A stretch of DNA of 64,000 nt. It comes from JBEVJC01 sp040510375 (GTDB taxonomy: Bacteria; Bacteroidota; Bacteroidia; Chitinophagales; Chitinophagaceae). The stretch is taken from the NCBI GenBank assembly GCA_040510375.1, contig JBEVJC010000012.1, forward strand, positions 372,001 through 436,000, read 5' to 3'. The notes below the pieces were generated by a model that did not search any database, was not told the origin of the DNA, and saw only the letters and a list, made by a program, of their open reading frames with translations. A program made the position numbers and the translations under genes. Below, one piece after another: positions 51,542 through 59,423 of this stretch (positions within the stretch are counted from its first letter, which is position 1; each line of letters opens with the position of its first letter).

Positions 51542-51696
51542 ATTGTTACCATCTAAAATGAAAGTTTTTTTGTATGTCCGGTGAGGTCATCTGAAAGTCG
51601 CATGGAATCTGGATTTCAGGCTATTAGATATAGAATACAGCAGCTATCCCTCAGGATACCCTGGCCGTTCGGGGCATTAAATGACAAACCGGCTAC

Positions 51697-51726
51697 TTGT
51701 AATTCCATGTTGCGCCTGTAAATTTG
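51697..51726 (+). promoter_or_regulatory. Promoter of the AraC-type regulator gene
   Basis: TTG (51697-51699) and TAAATTTG (51719-51726) are 19 nt apart, a near-perfect Bacteroidetes promoter. The -7 box ends 6 nt before the ATG at 51733, so the mRNA would have almost no leader. An in-frame TTG at 51724 lies in the -7 box itself and cannot be the start. Confidence 0.65.
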
Positions 51727-51732
51727 CAGTCG

Positions 51733-52677
51733 ATGTATAACAACACAGACATACTTGCAATGGCCTCCCGGGTTGCGCCTTCACAGGAACAGCTGAGCAT
51801 TCTACAGGAAAGGGAACAGCAGGTGCCGGGTACAGTGCAGTATGTTATACGCCGCTACCGTCGTGACCCCCTCTGGAACATGGAGGATACCGGAATGATG
51901 GTTTACCACTACCAACAGGATAACAAGGAAGAAAGTTATCTTGAACTGAAATTCTGTGTGAGCGGTAATATCTACTGCGGACATCGTGATACGGGTTGCA
52001 ACAAATGCAGGGTTAACCTCAGCAGGGATTGCCAGAATAAACAGGAGAGCGTTGACTTGCTCAGTTTCCGGTTTTCACCGGGTAATCTTTCACAATTCGT
52101 AAAACCACGCAACAGTACCGATACCCAACTGGGCGATGATGTCCTATCGTTCCGGCGACCAACTTCCTTCACACGCCAGTTAAGCCTTTGCAGTAAATCA
52201 AGGATGGCATTGGAAGCAATGCTCAATAATCCGTATACCGGATCGCTGGAAAATATATTTGTAAACGCACAGATCCAGATGCTCCTGCTTCATACACTTG
52301 ATGGCATCAGCGGCGAGAAAGAAATCAATATCATCAGCTGCAAGTTCCTGGCTAATGAGGCTGACCGCGACAAGATCAATAAGGCCAGGGAAGTGCTGAT
52401 TGAACATATTGGTGAACCCATTACCATCAAGGAGCTGAGCCGTAAAGTGGCCATGAATGAATGTTACCTTAAAAAAGGTTTCAAAGAAATGTTTGGCGCC
52501 ACCATCTTCGAATTTTACCAGAGCCAGCGGATGGAACATGCCAAATATCTCCTGTACGAAAAAGGCCAGAGCGTTACCGACGTTTCAATGATGCTGGGAT
52601 ACTCTTCTATCTCCCACTTCTCCACTGCATTTAAAAAACACACAGGACTGAAACCCTGCGAACTTCTTTTCCGTTAA
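51733..52677 (+). CDS. AraC-family regulator with a five-cysteine cluster
   Basis: Cytoplasmic DNA-binding protein of 314 residues. The C-terminal AraC domain has two helix-turn-helices (ITIKELSRKVAMNECYLKKG and VTDVSMMLGYSSISHFSTAF). The N-terminal half contains Cys75, Cys82, Cys89, Cys92 and Cys100 within GNIYCGHRDTGCNKCRV and nearby, a C-x6-C-x6-C-x2-C-x7-C cluster that could bind zinc or an iron-sulphur centre, or sense oxidants. It lies upstream of ahpC-ahpD on the same strand, with a 244-bp gap full of palindromes. Control of ahpCD is a reasonable guess (inference). Start at 51733 is set by the promoter; see that entry. Confidence 0.85.
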   Translation: MYNNTDILAMASRVAPSQEQLSILQEREQQVPGTVQYVIRRYRRDPLWNMEDTGMMVYHYQQDNKEESYLELKFCVSGNIYCGHRDTGCNKCRVNLSRDCQNKQESVDLLSFRFSPGNLSQFVKPRNSTDTQLGDDVLSFRRPTSFTRQLSLCSKSRMALEAMLNNPYTGSLENIFVNAQIQMLLLHTLDGISGEKEINIISCKFLANEADRDKINKAREVLIEHIGEPITIKELSRKVAMNECYLKKGFKEMFGATIFEFYQSQRMEHAKYLLYEKGQSVTDVSMMLGYSSISHFSTAFKKHTGLKPCELLFR

Positions 52678-52780
52678 TTTTTTTCCAGCACATTCTTGCC
52701 TGAAACACGCCGGACGGGATTTTGTTCCTTACGCGGTTATCATTAACACCACGTATAACAGCCGGTTTTGAACAATGATT

Positions 52781-52824
52781 TTATCCAATAGATTTTTTCT
52801 ATGGGATAATAGATAATCATTATC
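52781..52824. promoter_or_regulatory. Nested palindromes (Fur/PerR-like site) upstream of ahpC
   Basis: TTATCC-A-ATAGA (52781-52792) and TCTAT-G-GGATAA (52798-52809) form a 29-bp interrupted palindrome around five T. Directly next to it, GATAAT-C-ATTATC (52812-52824) is a perfect dyad; with the GATAAT before it, it resembles the Fur consensus GATAATGATAATCATTATC with one extra A. A metal-dependent Fur/PerR-type repressor is the best guess for a peroxiredoxin gene. Confidence 0.55.
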
Positions 52825-52845
52825 AGGTTCTATATGTTGGCTAAG

Positions 52846-52853
52846 TATATTTG
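52846..52853 (+). promoter_or_regulatory. Candidate -7 element of ahpC
   Basis: TATATTTG at 52846-52853 is a full match to TAnnTTTG, 69 bases before the ATG at 52922 and 22 bases after the Fur/PerR-like site. There is no TTTG at 19-20 nt upstream, as is usual for activator-dependent promoters. Confidence 0.45.
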
Positions 52854-52921
52854 CACCTCTAACGACAGCGCCCGCTGTACCACTTGCCCCCAATCCTGTT
52901 TTTTTTTAAATCAATCAATAT

Positions 52922-53491
52922 ATGAGTAATAGAGTATTGTCTATCGGTAGTAGTTTTCCATCGTTCAAGAAAAAAGCTGTAGTGTCAATCGAAAAGGGGA
53001 AAGAGTTCATTGACATCAGTAATGATTATGCGGGAACGCAGGATAAGTGGACGGTGATGTTCTGGTGGCCAAAGGATTTCACCTTTGTTTGCCCGACAGA
53101 GATTGCAGAGTTTAACAAAAAAGCATCGGATTTTGCTGATCGCGACACTGTATTGATCGGTGCATCTACTGATTCTGAGTTTGTTCATGCTGCCTGGAGA
53201 AGGGATCACGCGGACCTGCGCGACCTTAAATTCCCCATGCTGGCCGACACTTCAAAATCACTGGCAGAGGAACTCGGGATCCTGGACCAGGATGAAAAAA
53301 TTGCATACCGCGCTACTTTCATTATCGATCCGCAAGGCATCGTAAGGTGGGTTAGTGTTTATGACCTGAACGTAGGTCGCAGTGTACAGGAAGTTATCCG
53401 TGTGCTGGATGCTTTACAGACCGATGAACTTTGTCCCTGCAACTGGACCAAGGGCGAACAGACGCTGACAGAAGAACTCAGCCTGAATTAA
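52922..53491 (+). CDS. ahpC: Peroxiredoxin, AhpC type
   Basis: Cytoplasmic thiol peroxidase of 189 residues that reduces hydrogen peroxide, organic peroxides and peroxynitrite. The peroxidatic Cys57 is in DFTFVCPTE. The C-terminus has ELCPCNW with Cys171 and Cys173, like the mycobacterial AhpC (which has a third Cys) and unlike the enterobacterial one with a single resolving Cys. KWTVMFWWPKDFT and FPMLADTSKSLAEELGI are family marks. AhpD follows 111 bp after its stop and no ahpF is near, so electrons should come through AhpD. Palindromes upstream suggest peroxide or iron control. Confidence 0.95.
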   Translation: MSNRVLSIGSSFPSFKKKAVVSIEKGKEFIDISNDYAGTQDKWTVMFWWPKDFTFVCPTEIAEFNKKASDFADRDTVLIGASTDSEFVHAAWRRDHADLRDLKFPMLADTSKSLAEELGILDQDEKIAYRATFIIDPQGIVRWVSVYDLNVGRSVQEVIRVLDALQTDELCPCNWTKGEQTLTEELSLN

Positions 53492-53602
53492 TTGGTGAGT
53501 TTCCGCGAATGTTTTAATAAAGCGGATACTCCAGCAACAAAACAGGAGGAAGGGGCCGTACCCGGCCGCTTCCTCTTTTTATTTAACCTTAAGAACATTA
53601 AA

Positions 53603-54202
53603 ATGAGTGAAACCCTGGCAATACGGAACGAAACATTCCAGAACCTCCTGAATGATTTGAAGATCGGCGACTATGTTCCCTCTTCGAGCGCGCAGGCGCT
53701 GCTGGATGTGGAGGCCCGTTATATAAAAGACCTTAAAATCAATGTCGGCAACGCCATTAACAATACCCAGTATCTTTCCCGCAAGGAGGCTTTACTGGTT
53801 GCTTTTGCTGTGGCTGTCAATGAAAAATCTGATCTGTTAAAAACAGCTTTCACCAATCTGGCGAAAGAGGCGGGTGCTACTGATGCAGAGCTGGCTGAAG
53901 TGGTAGCCTGCACCTCACTGATGAACGTTAACAATATTTTTTATCGCTTCCGCCATTTCATGAATAAGGACTATTATTCCAACCAGCAGGCCGGGATAAA
54001 AATGTCGATTATGATGAACCCCGTGCTGGGCAAGGAGTTTTTTGAACTGCTTAGCCTGGTTGTGTCTTCGGTTAATGGTTGCGAAATGTGTGTTACTTCC
54101 CACGAACAGTCCGTACTCCAGCATGGCAGTACCGAAAGCCGTGTGTTTGAGGCGGTGAAGACTGGCGCGATCATCAGGGGATTGATCACGGTACTGTCTT
54201 AA
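53603..54202 (+). CDS. ahpD: Alkylhydroperoxidase AhpD-type protein
   Basis: Cytoplasmic protein of 199 residues of the carboxymuconolactone decarboxylase superfamily that passes electrons to AhpC. The active-site motif is GCEMCVTSHE with Cys160, Cys163 and His167. Typical helices are YLSRKEALLVAFAVAVNEKS and SLMNVNNIFYRFRHF. The ATG at 53603 is used; the in-frame region upstream of it has no family match. In Mycobacterium tuberculosis AhpD is reduced by dihydrolipoamide and the E3 component (family knowledge). The adjacency to AhpC supports the same chain here. A terminator follows. Confidence 0.93.
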   Translation: MSETLAIRNETFQNLLNDLKIGDYVPSSSAQALLDVEARYIKDLKINVGNAINNTQYLSRKEALLVAFAVAVNEKSDLLKTAFTNLAKEAGATDAELAEVVACTSLMNVNNIFYRFRHFMNKDYYSNQQAGIKMSIMMNPVLGKEFFELLSLVVSSVNGCEMCVTSHEQSVLQHGSTESRVFEAVKTGAIIRGLITVLS

Positions 54203-54236
54203 CCTGTAACTATACCATCAGCGAACCCAAAAAAGA

Positions 54237-54267
54237 GGTTGTATCAGTTTTGATCCAGCCTTTTTTT
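54237..54267 (+). terminator. Terminator of ahpC-ahpD
   Basis: GGTTGTATCA (54237-54246) pairs with TGATCCAGCC (54251-54260), 9 of 10 positions, loop GTTT, followed by seven T (54261-54267). Confidence 0.8.
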
Positions 54268-54377
54268 ATGCAATCCCGAATGCCCAAAACAGATAACTTC
54301 GTAACCTCCCGGCATACCCCGGGCAAAATGTCCTTTTATCCGGTCCCGGTGGACCGAATTTTAAAACTCTTCACATT

Positions 54378-56333
54378 ATGATTGTAAAAAGATTTCTGGC
54401 ATCAGGTTTTCTCTTACTTGGCGTAGTAGCCGCCCAATCGCAGTCAGATAGCAGTGTCTATGATCCGCACACACTGTTTTCACCCTTATTTTATACGCAG
54501 GCAGGTAATGAATACCGCGCTGCAACCGGTGAACCGGGTCCTGCTTACTGGCAGAACAAGGTAGATTACCAGATCAGCGCTACGCTGAATGAAACAGCGA
54601 AGGAAGTTACTTCCACCGTTGTGATCAGTTACAAAAACAATAGCCCGGTCGAGTTACCGTATCTCTGGCTTCAGCTGGACCAGAACCTTTTCAGCTCTTC
54701 ATCCCGTGGACAGGCAAAAATGCCTGCAACCGGCCGCAGCCGTTATGGCGATGCAGCTAATCCGTTTGAAGGTGGTTACAAAATCAAATCAGTAAAACTG
54801 GTTGATGGTTCAAAGGAAAATGAAACTGTTTATATCATCACTGATACCCGGATGCAGGTGCGTCTTGCAAAAGCACTGGCCGCAAAAACAGGTTCACTGA
54901 AACTGAAGATTGAATATTCTTTTACCGTTCCAGACTACGGAGCTGACCGTACGGGTATCCTTGCAACGAAGAACGGAAATATTTTTGCTGTTGCCCAATG
55001 GTTCCCCCGCATGTGTGTGTTTGATGATGTGCGTGGCTGGAATACCGACCCCTATCTGGGTGCCAGCGAATTTTATTGTGAGTATGGCGACTTTGATGTG
55101 AACATTACTGCTCCTGCTGCCATGATCGTAGCTGGTTCCGGTGAATTACAGAATCCACAGGAAGTTTTAACGGCAAAACAACTTCAACGTTATAACCAGG
55201 CCAAACAAAGTGATGCCACAGTGGCGATCCGCGACAGTTCAGAAGTTACTGATCCGGCATCACGTCCAACCCGGCCAACACTTACCTGGAAGTTCAAAAT
55301 GCAGAATTCGCGCGACTTTGCCTGGGCTGCATCGAAGGCATTTATCTGGGATGCTGCGAAAATGAACCTGCCCGATAATAAGAAGGGACTTGCCATGTCG
55401 GTCTATCCGATTGAAGCAGCTGGTCCGGGTGCATGGGGTCGTTCTACCGAGTACACGAAGGCCTCTATTGAGAACTATTCCAAAAGATGGTTCCCTTATC
55501 CTTATTACTCTGCGGTGAATGTGGCTGCAAACCTGGGTGGTATGGAATATCCCGGTATTGTGTTTTGCGGTGCCAATTCACGTGGTGCGGGTCTCTGGGG
55601 TGTAACCGACCATGAATTTGGCCATACCTGGTTCCCGATGATCGTTGGTAGCAATGAAAGAAGATATGGATGGATGGATGAGGGTTTCAACACCTTTATC
55701 AATGGTATTGCGGCAGAGGATTTCAACAGGGGAGAATATAAATCCCCTAAAAGAAGTGCGCACAGGAGTGGCTTGTTCCGTTCCAGTATGGAGTCGGTGC
55801 TCAGCACACCTGATGCAATGATGGAAAGAAATATCGGTGCACTTCTTTATGCCAAGCCCGGATTTGCGCTGGGTCTGCTTCGCGACGTGGTGCTGGGGCA
55901 GGATCGTTTTGATTATGCCTTCCGTTTATACATCAAAAACTGGTCATTCAAACATCCTACGCCATGGGATTTCTTCCGTAGTATGGAAAACGGATCCGGT
56001 GAAGACCTTGCCTGGTTCTGGAAATCTGTGTTCCTGGAAACTTACCAGCTTGACCAGGCAGTTACAAAGGTTGAGTACGTGAAAAATGTTCCGGCAAATG
56101 GTGCATTGATCACTATTGCCAACCTGGAGAAGATGGCGATGCCTGTAACTGTTGAATACACTACGGCTTCAAACGTTGTTGCTCGTAAAGAATTACCGGT
56201 TGAGATCTGGCAGAGTACCGGTGTGTGGAGATTTGCAGTTCCGACAAAAGAAGAAATCATCAAGGTGGTGATCGATCCTGATAAAGTATTGCCTGATTTA
56301 AAACCGGACAATAATACCTGGTCGAAGCCATAA
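54378..56333 (+). CDS. M1 family metallopeptidase
   Basis: Predicted periplasmic aminopeptidase of 651 residues. Signal peptide about 1-22 (FLASGFLLLGVVAAQSQS). Zinc motif HEFGH at 412-416 with the third ligand Glu435 (GWMDEGFN), giving the HExxH-x18-E arrangement of M1. The exopeptidase motif is GGMEYPG (gluzincin GxMEN variant). The N-terminal beta domain (YQISATLNETAKEVTSTVVI) and FPRMCVFDDVRGWNTDPY are as in Bacteroidetes M1 enzymes. The C-terminal part is shorter than in PepN, with no large HEAT-repeat domain. It would trim N-terminal residues from peptides in the periplasm. It is a single gene with its own terminator. Confidence 0.93.
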   Translation: MIVKRFLASGFLLLGVVAAQSQSDSSVYDPHTLFSPLFYTQAGNEYRAATGEPGPAYWQNKVDYQISATLNETAKEVTSTVVISYKNNSPVELPYLWLQLDQNLFSSSSRGQAKMPATGRSRYGDAANPFEGGYKIKSVKLVDGSKENETVYIITDTRMQVRLAKALAAKTGSLKLKIEYSFTVPDYGADRTGILATKNGNIFAVAQWFPRMCVFDDVRGWNTDPYLGASEFYCEYGDFDVNITAPAAMIVAGSGELQNPQEVLTAKQLQRYNQAKQSDATVAIRDSSEVTDPASRPTRPTLTWKFKMQNSRDFAWAASKAFIWDAAKMNLPDNKKGLAMSVYPIEAAGPGAWGRSTEYTKASIENYSKRWFPYPYYSAVNVAANLGGMEYPGIVFCGANSRGAGLWGVTDHEFGHTWFPMIVGSNERRYGWMDEGFNTFINGIAAEDFNRGEYKSPKRSAHRSGLFRSSMESVLSTPDAMMERNIGALLYAKPGFALGLLRDVVLGQDRFDYAFRLYIKNWSFKHPTPWDFFRSMENGSGEDLAWFWKSVFLETYQLDQAVTKVEYVKNVPANGALITIANLEKMAMPVTVEYTTASNVVARKELPVEIWQSTGVWRFAVPTKEEIIKVVIDPDKVLPDLKPDNNTWSKP

Positions 56334-56415
56334 ATAATCATGGGCGTCCGGGTGTATATAAATGCCCCGTCTGTTGATAATGCAACCCCAAAGCTAGTAG
56401 CTTAATAGGTTGAAG

Positions 56416-56446
56416 TCCCGCTTTCTTTGGAGAGCGGGATTTTTTT
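56416..56446 (+). terminator. Terminator of the M1 peptidase gene
   Basis: TCCCGCTTTC (56416-56425), loop TTTG, GAGAGCGGGA (56430-56439), a 10-bp stem with one T-G pair, followed by seven T (56440-56446), 82 bases after the stop. Confidence 0.85.
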
Positions 56447-56463
56447 ATTTTGGAGAGTGCTTC

Positions 56464-56564
56464 GGGAAACGGTTTGCCTGGCTGTACCGGCAGGGCGGTC
56501 AACAGTCGTTTATTAGAGGCGTCAGCTGGCCGCTGCCGCTAAATGCCAGGCAATTCCGTTTCCC
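56464..56564 (+). repeat. Hairpin-forming repeat element, copy A
   Basis: A 101-bp element bounded by the perfect inverted repeat GGGAAACGG / CCGTTTCCC. Next to it TTGCCTGGC pairs with GCCAGGCAA, separated from the outer stem by one base on the left and two on the right. Inside, a 62-nt core starts with ACCGGCAGGGC and ends with CTGCCGCT, whose CGGCAG and CTGCCG can also pair. Copy B at 56705-56815 has the same core in the opposite direction. Confidence 0.8.
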
Positions 56565-56704
56565 TGCGCGTTTGTTATCTGGAAATAATTTGAAAAAACC
56601 TACGCTCTCCAGTGAAAGGGGCCTTAGCGGGGTGGGTGATGTTAAATAAGTGTAAGGTTAAGGTAAGGATCAGGGTTCGCCGCATTATTCCTCAACAGTC
56701 AGAA

Positions 56705-56815
56705 TCAAAAGTCAACCGGAATTGCCTGCCTAAGCGGCAGTGGTCAGCGAAGATCTCTCATAAATGACTGTTGATGGCCCTGCCGGTTCCAGCGGGCAAA
56801 CCGGTTGACTTTTGA
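56705..56815 (-). repeat. Hairpin-forming repeat element, copy B (inverted)
   Basis: A 111-bp element bounded by the perfect 15-bp inverted repeat TCAAAAGTCAACCGG / CCGGTTGACTTTTGA. Read on the minus strand its 62-nt core lines up with that of copy A without gaps; about three quarters of positions agree by eye, including ACCGGCAGGGC, TCAACAGTC, TTTAT, AGAG, GCTG and CTGCCGCT. The outer arms differ from copy A on both sides in a matched way, so pairing is kept. The same 1-versus-2 base bulge is present. Confidence 0.8.
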
Positions 56816-56861
56816 GCACCCCACCACTGTCACTAATAATAAAACACCCGCTAACCAACTC

Positions 56862-56892
56862 AAAAAAAAACCCGGCTTTAAGCCAGGTTTTA
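56862..56892 (-). terminator. Terminator of nrdB-nrdA
   Basis: On the minus strand AACCTGGCT pairs with AGCCGGGTT (one T-G pair) around loop TAA and is followed by at least seven T. It lies 30 bases after the nrdA stop. Confidence 0.85.
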
Positions 56893-56922
56893 AAATATTA
56901 ATCACCGTCCAGGTAACGAGAT

Positions 56923-59343
56923 TTATGATCCGCAACTTACGCAACCATCCTCCATCGTGCAGGTAGCACCAGTTTCAAACTGCTGATCTGCCGTAACAGG
57001 AGCAACGGTAATTTCCGGTACCGGAGTCATCACCACATGCTGCACTTCTTTATCGATCAGCGGGTCTGCATTCTTGCCACCCTGTTTTTCAACGGTGAAC
57101 TGAACCGCCTGTGTTGCAGCCTTTGTCCGCAGGTAGTACATACCGGTTTTAAGTCCTTTCTTCCATCCATAAAAATGCATGGAGGTAAGTTTACCGGTGG
57201 TTGGCTGGTCAACAAAGAGATTGAGCGACTGCGACTGGCAGATATACGCTCCGCGATCGGCAGCCATATCAATAATCGCACGTTGTTTGATTTCCCAGAC
57301 TGTTTTGTAGATCTCCTTGATCTTTTCCGGAATGCCATCGATCTTCTGGATTGAACCGTTATGCATCATGATCTGGTTCTTCATATCATCGTTCCAGAGA
57401 TTCAGTTCAACCAGGTCCTTCAGGAGATGTTTATTAACGATCACAAATTCACCACTCAGTACCCGGCGTACATAAATGTTGGAAGTGTATGGCTCAAAAC
57501 ATTCGTTATTACCCAGGATCTGCGAAGTAGATGCAGTAGGCATCGGTGCCACCAGTAATGAATTGCGGACACCATGTTTCAATACTTCCGCTTTCAGGGT
57601 ATACCAGTCCCAACGCATTGTTGGTTCGGTATTCCACATATCAAACTGGAAGATCCCTTTTGATACCGGAGATCCTTCGTATGACTGGTAAGGTCCCTCC
57701 ACACGGGCAAGATCCTTACTCGCAGTCATTGCAGCAAAGTAAATAGTTTCAAAAATTTCCTTATTCAGTGTCCTTGCCTCTTCACTTTCGAAAGGAAGAC
57801 GGAGCAGGATAAAGGCATCAGCCAGTCCCTGTACACCCAGGCCAATCGGCCGGTGGCGGATATTTGAATTTTCTGCTTCTATTACAGGGTAATAGTTATT
57901 GTCAATGATCTTGTTGAGGTTCTTGGTTGCCTCATAAGTCACTTCGTATAATTTCTGGTGATCAAATTTTCCATTGATCACATACCGGGGTAATGCAAGG
58001 GAAGCGAGATTACAAACCGCGATCTCGTCGGGCGCCGTATATTCAATGATCTCTGTGCAGAGATTCGAACTCTGGATGGTACCGAGATTCTGCTGGTTGC
58101 TCTTGCGGTTGGCTGCATCCTTGTAAAGAAGGTACGGTGTTCCGGTTTCGATCTGTGCATCGAGCACGGCAAACCAAAGCTCCTGCGCTTTTACTTTCCT
58201 TCTGGCACGGCCTTCTGATTCATACTTATGGTAGAGTGCTTCAAATTCTTCACCGTGACAAAGATTTAGACCAGGTGCTTCATTGGGACAGAACAGGCTC
58301 CACTCGCCATCTTCTTCCACCCTCTTCATAAACAGATCCGGGATCCACAATGCATAAAAAAGATCGCGGGCACGCATTTCTTCCTTACCGTGATTCTTAC
58401 GCAGATCCAGGAACTCAAATACATCAGCATGCCATGGTTCCAGGTAAACCGCAAAGGCGCCCTTACGTTTACCACCACCCTGGTCTACATAACGTGCCGT
58501 GTCGTTGTAAACACGGAGCATGGGGATGATGCCATTGCTGGTGCCATTGGTACCACCGATATAGGAGCCCGTTGCACGGATGCCATGTATTGCAAGACCG
58601 ATACCTCCGGCGCTCTGGGAAATCTTGGCCGTTTGTTTCAGGGTATCATAGATCCCGTCAATGCTATCTTCCTTCATGGTCAGCAGGAAACAGGACGACA
58701 TCTGCGGTTTTGGTGTACCCGCATTGAACAGGGTAGGAGTTGCATGGGTAAACCATCTTTCACTCATCAGGTGATAAGTCTTGATGGCACTTTCAATATC
58801 TTCCTTATGGATACCGATGGCTACACGCATGAACATATGCTGCGGGCGCTCGGCGATCTTGCCATTGAGTTTTAAGAGGTACGATTTTTCCAGGGTTTTG
58901 AAACCGAAATAATCAAACCCGTAGTCGCGGTCGTAAATAATAGTCGAATCCAGCAGTTCGGCATTGTCCTGGATGATCTTGCGAACATCATCGGCAAGCA
59001 GCGGAAGGTGTTTACCGGTTTTTGAATCAGTGCAGTGGTACAACAGCTCCATCGTTTCAGAAAAACTCTTGATGGTGTTCTTGTGGAGGTTGCTCACAGC
59101 GATCCGGCTGGCAAGCAATGCGTACTCAGGATGTTTAACAGTGAGAGAGGCGGCTGTTTCTGCAGCCAGGTTGTCAAGCTCGGTTGTTGACACACCATCG
59201 TAAAGGCCTTCAATTACTTTTTTGGCAACATCAATCGAGTTCACAAAACGTCTGTCAAGCCCGTAGCATAATTTTTCAATGCGGGCAGTGATCTTGTCGA
59301 ACTTGACACTCTCTTTTTTATTGTTTCTTTTAATCACGAACAT
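56923..59343 (-). CDS. nrdA: Ribonucleoside-diphosphate reductase, alpha subunit
   Basis: Cytoplasmic large subunit (R1) of class I ribonucleotide reductase, 806 residues, making dNDPs from NDPs. An ATP-cone allosteric domain is at the N-terminus (residues about 1-90: MFVIKRNNKKESVKFDKITA). Active-site Cys are in PQMSSCFLLTM, SSNLCTEIIEYT and AVCNLASLAL. The C-terminal redox pair is Cys801/Cys804 in CVSCGS. The motif LVAPMPTASTSQILGNNECF is diagnostic of the family. It follows nrdB after 80 bp; the order nrdB-nrdA is reversed compared with E. coli but usual in Bacteroidetes. A terminator lies 30 bp downstream. Confidence 0.97.
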   Translation of the reverse strand: MFVIKRNNKKESVKFDKITARIEKLCYGLDRRFVNSIDVAKKVIEGLYDGVSTTELDNLAAETAASLTVKHPEYALLASRIAVSNLHKNTIKSFSETMELLYHCTDSKTGKHLPLLADDVRKIIQDNAELLDSTIIYDRDYGFDYFGFKTLEKSYLLKLNGKIAERPQHMFMRVAIGIHKEDIESAIKTYHLMSERWFTHATPTLFNAGTPKPQMSSCFLLTMKEDSIDGIYDTLKQTAKISQSAGGIGLAIHGIRATGSYIGGTNGTSNGIIPMLRVYNDTARYVDQGGGKRKGAFAVYLEPWHADVFEFLDLRKNHGKEEMRARDLFYALWIPDLFMKRVEEDGEWSLFCPNEAPGLNLCHGEEFEALYHKYESEGRARRKVKAQELWFAVLDAQIETGTPYLLYKDAANRKSNQQNLGTIQSSNLCTEIIEYTAPDEIAVCNLASLALPRYVINGKFDHQKLYEVTYEATKNLNKIIDNNYYPVIEAENSNIRHRPIGLGVQGLADAFILLRLPFESEEARTLNKEIFETIYFAAMTASKDLARVEGPYQSYEGSPVSKGIFQFDMWNTEPTMRWDWYTLKAEVLKHGVRNSLLVAPMPTASTSQILGNNECFEPYTSNIYVRRVLSGEFVIVNKHLLKDLVELNLWNDDMKNQIMMHNGSIQKIDGIPEKIKEIYKTVWEIKQRAIIDMAADRGAYICQSQSLNLFVDQPTTGKLTSMHFYGWKKGLKTGMYYLRTKAATQAVQFTVEKQGGKNADPLIDKEVQHVVMTPVPEITVAPVTADQQFETGATCTMEDGCVSCGS

Positions 59344-59423
59344 AACTACAGGAATTTATGGGTTAAGTCAAAATTCAGACCAGTATAAATTTTCCGGTCC
59401 TGATCTTCCTTTCAACGGAAATT

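Larger units (their letters stand above)
56334..56922. other. 589-bp intergenic region between the M1 peptidase and nrdA
   Basis: No protein gene seen. It contains the M1 peptidase terminator, the two repeat-element copies facing each other with about 140 bp between them, and the nrdA terminator. A third TCAACAGTC lies at 56692-56700 outside both elements. No transposase-like ORF is present. Confidence 0.7.

Noticed and set aside
51724..51733. TTG 51724 as start of the AraC-type regulator.
   Set aside because: It lies within the -7 promoter element, so it cannot be in the mRNA; the ATG at 51733 is right after it.
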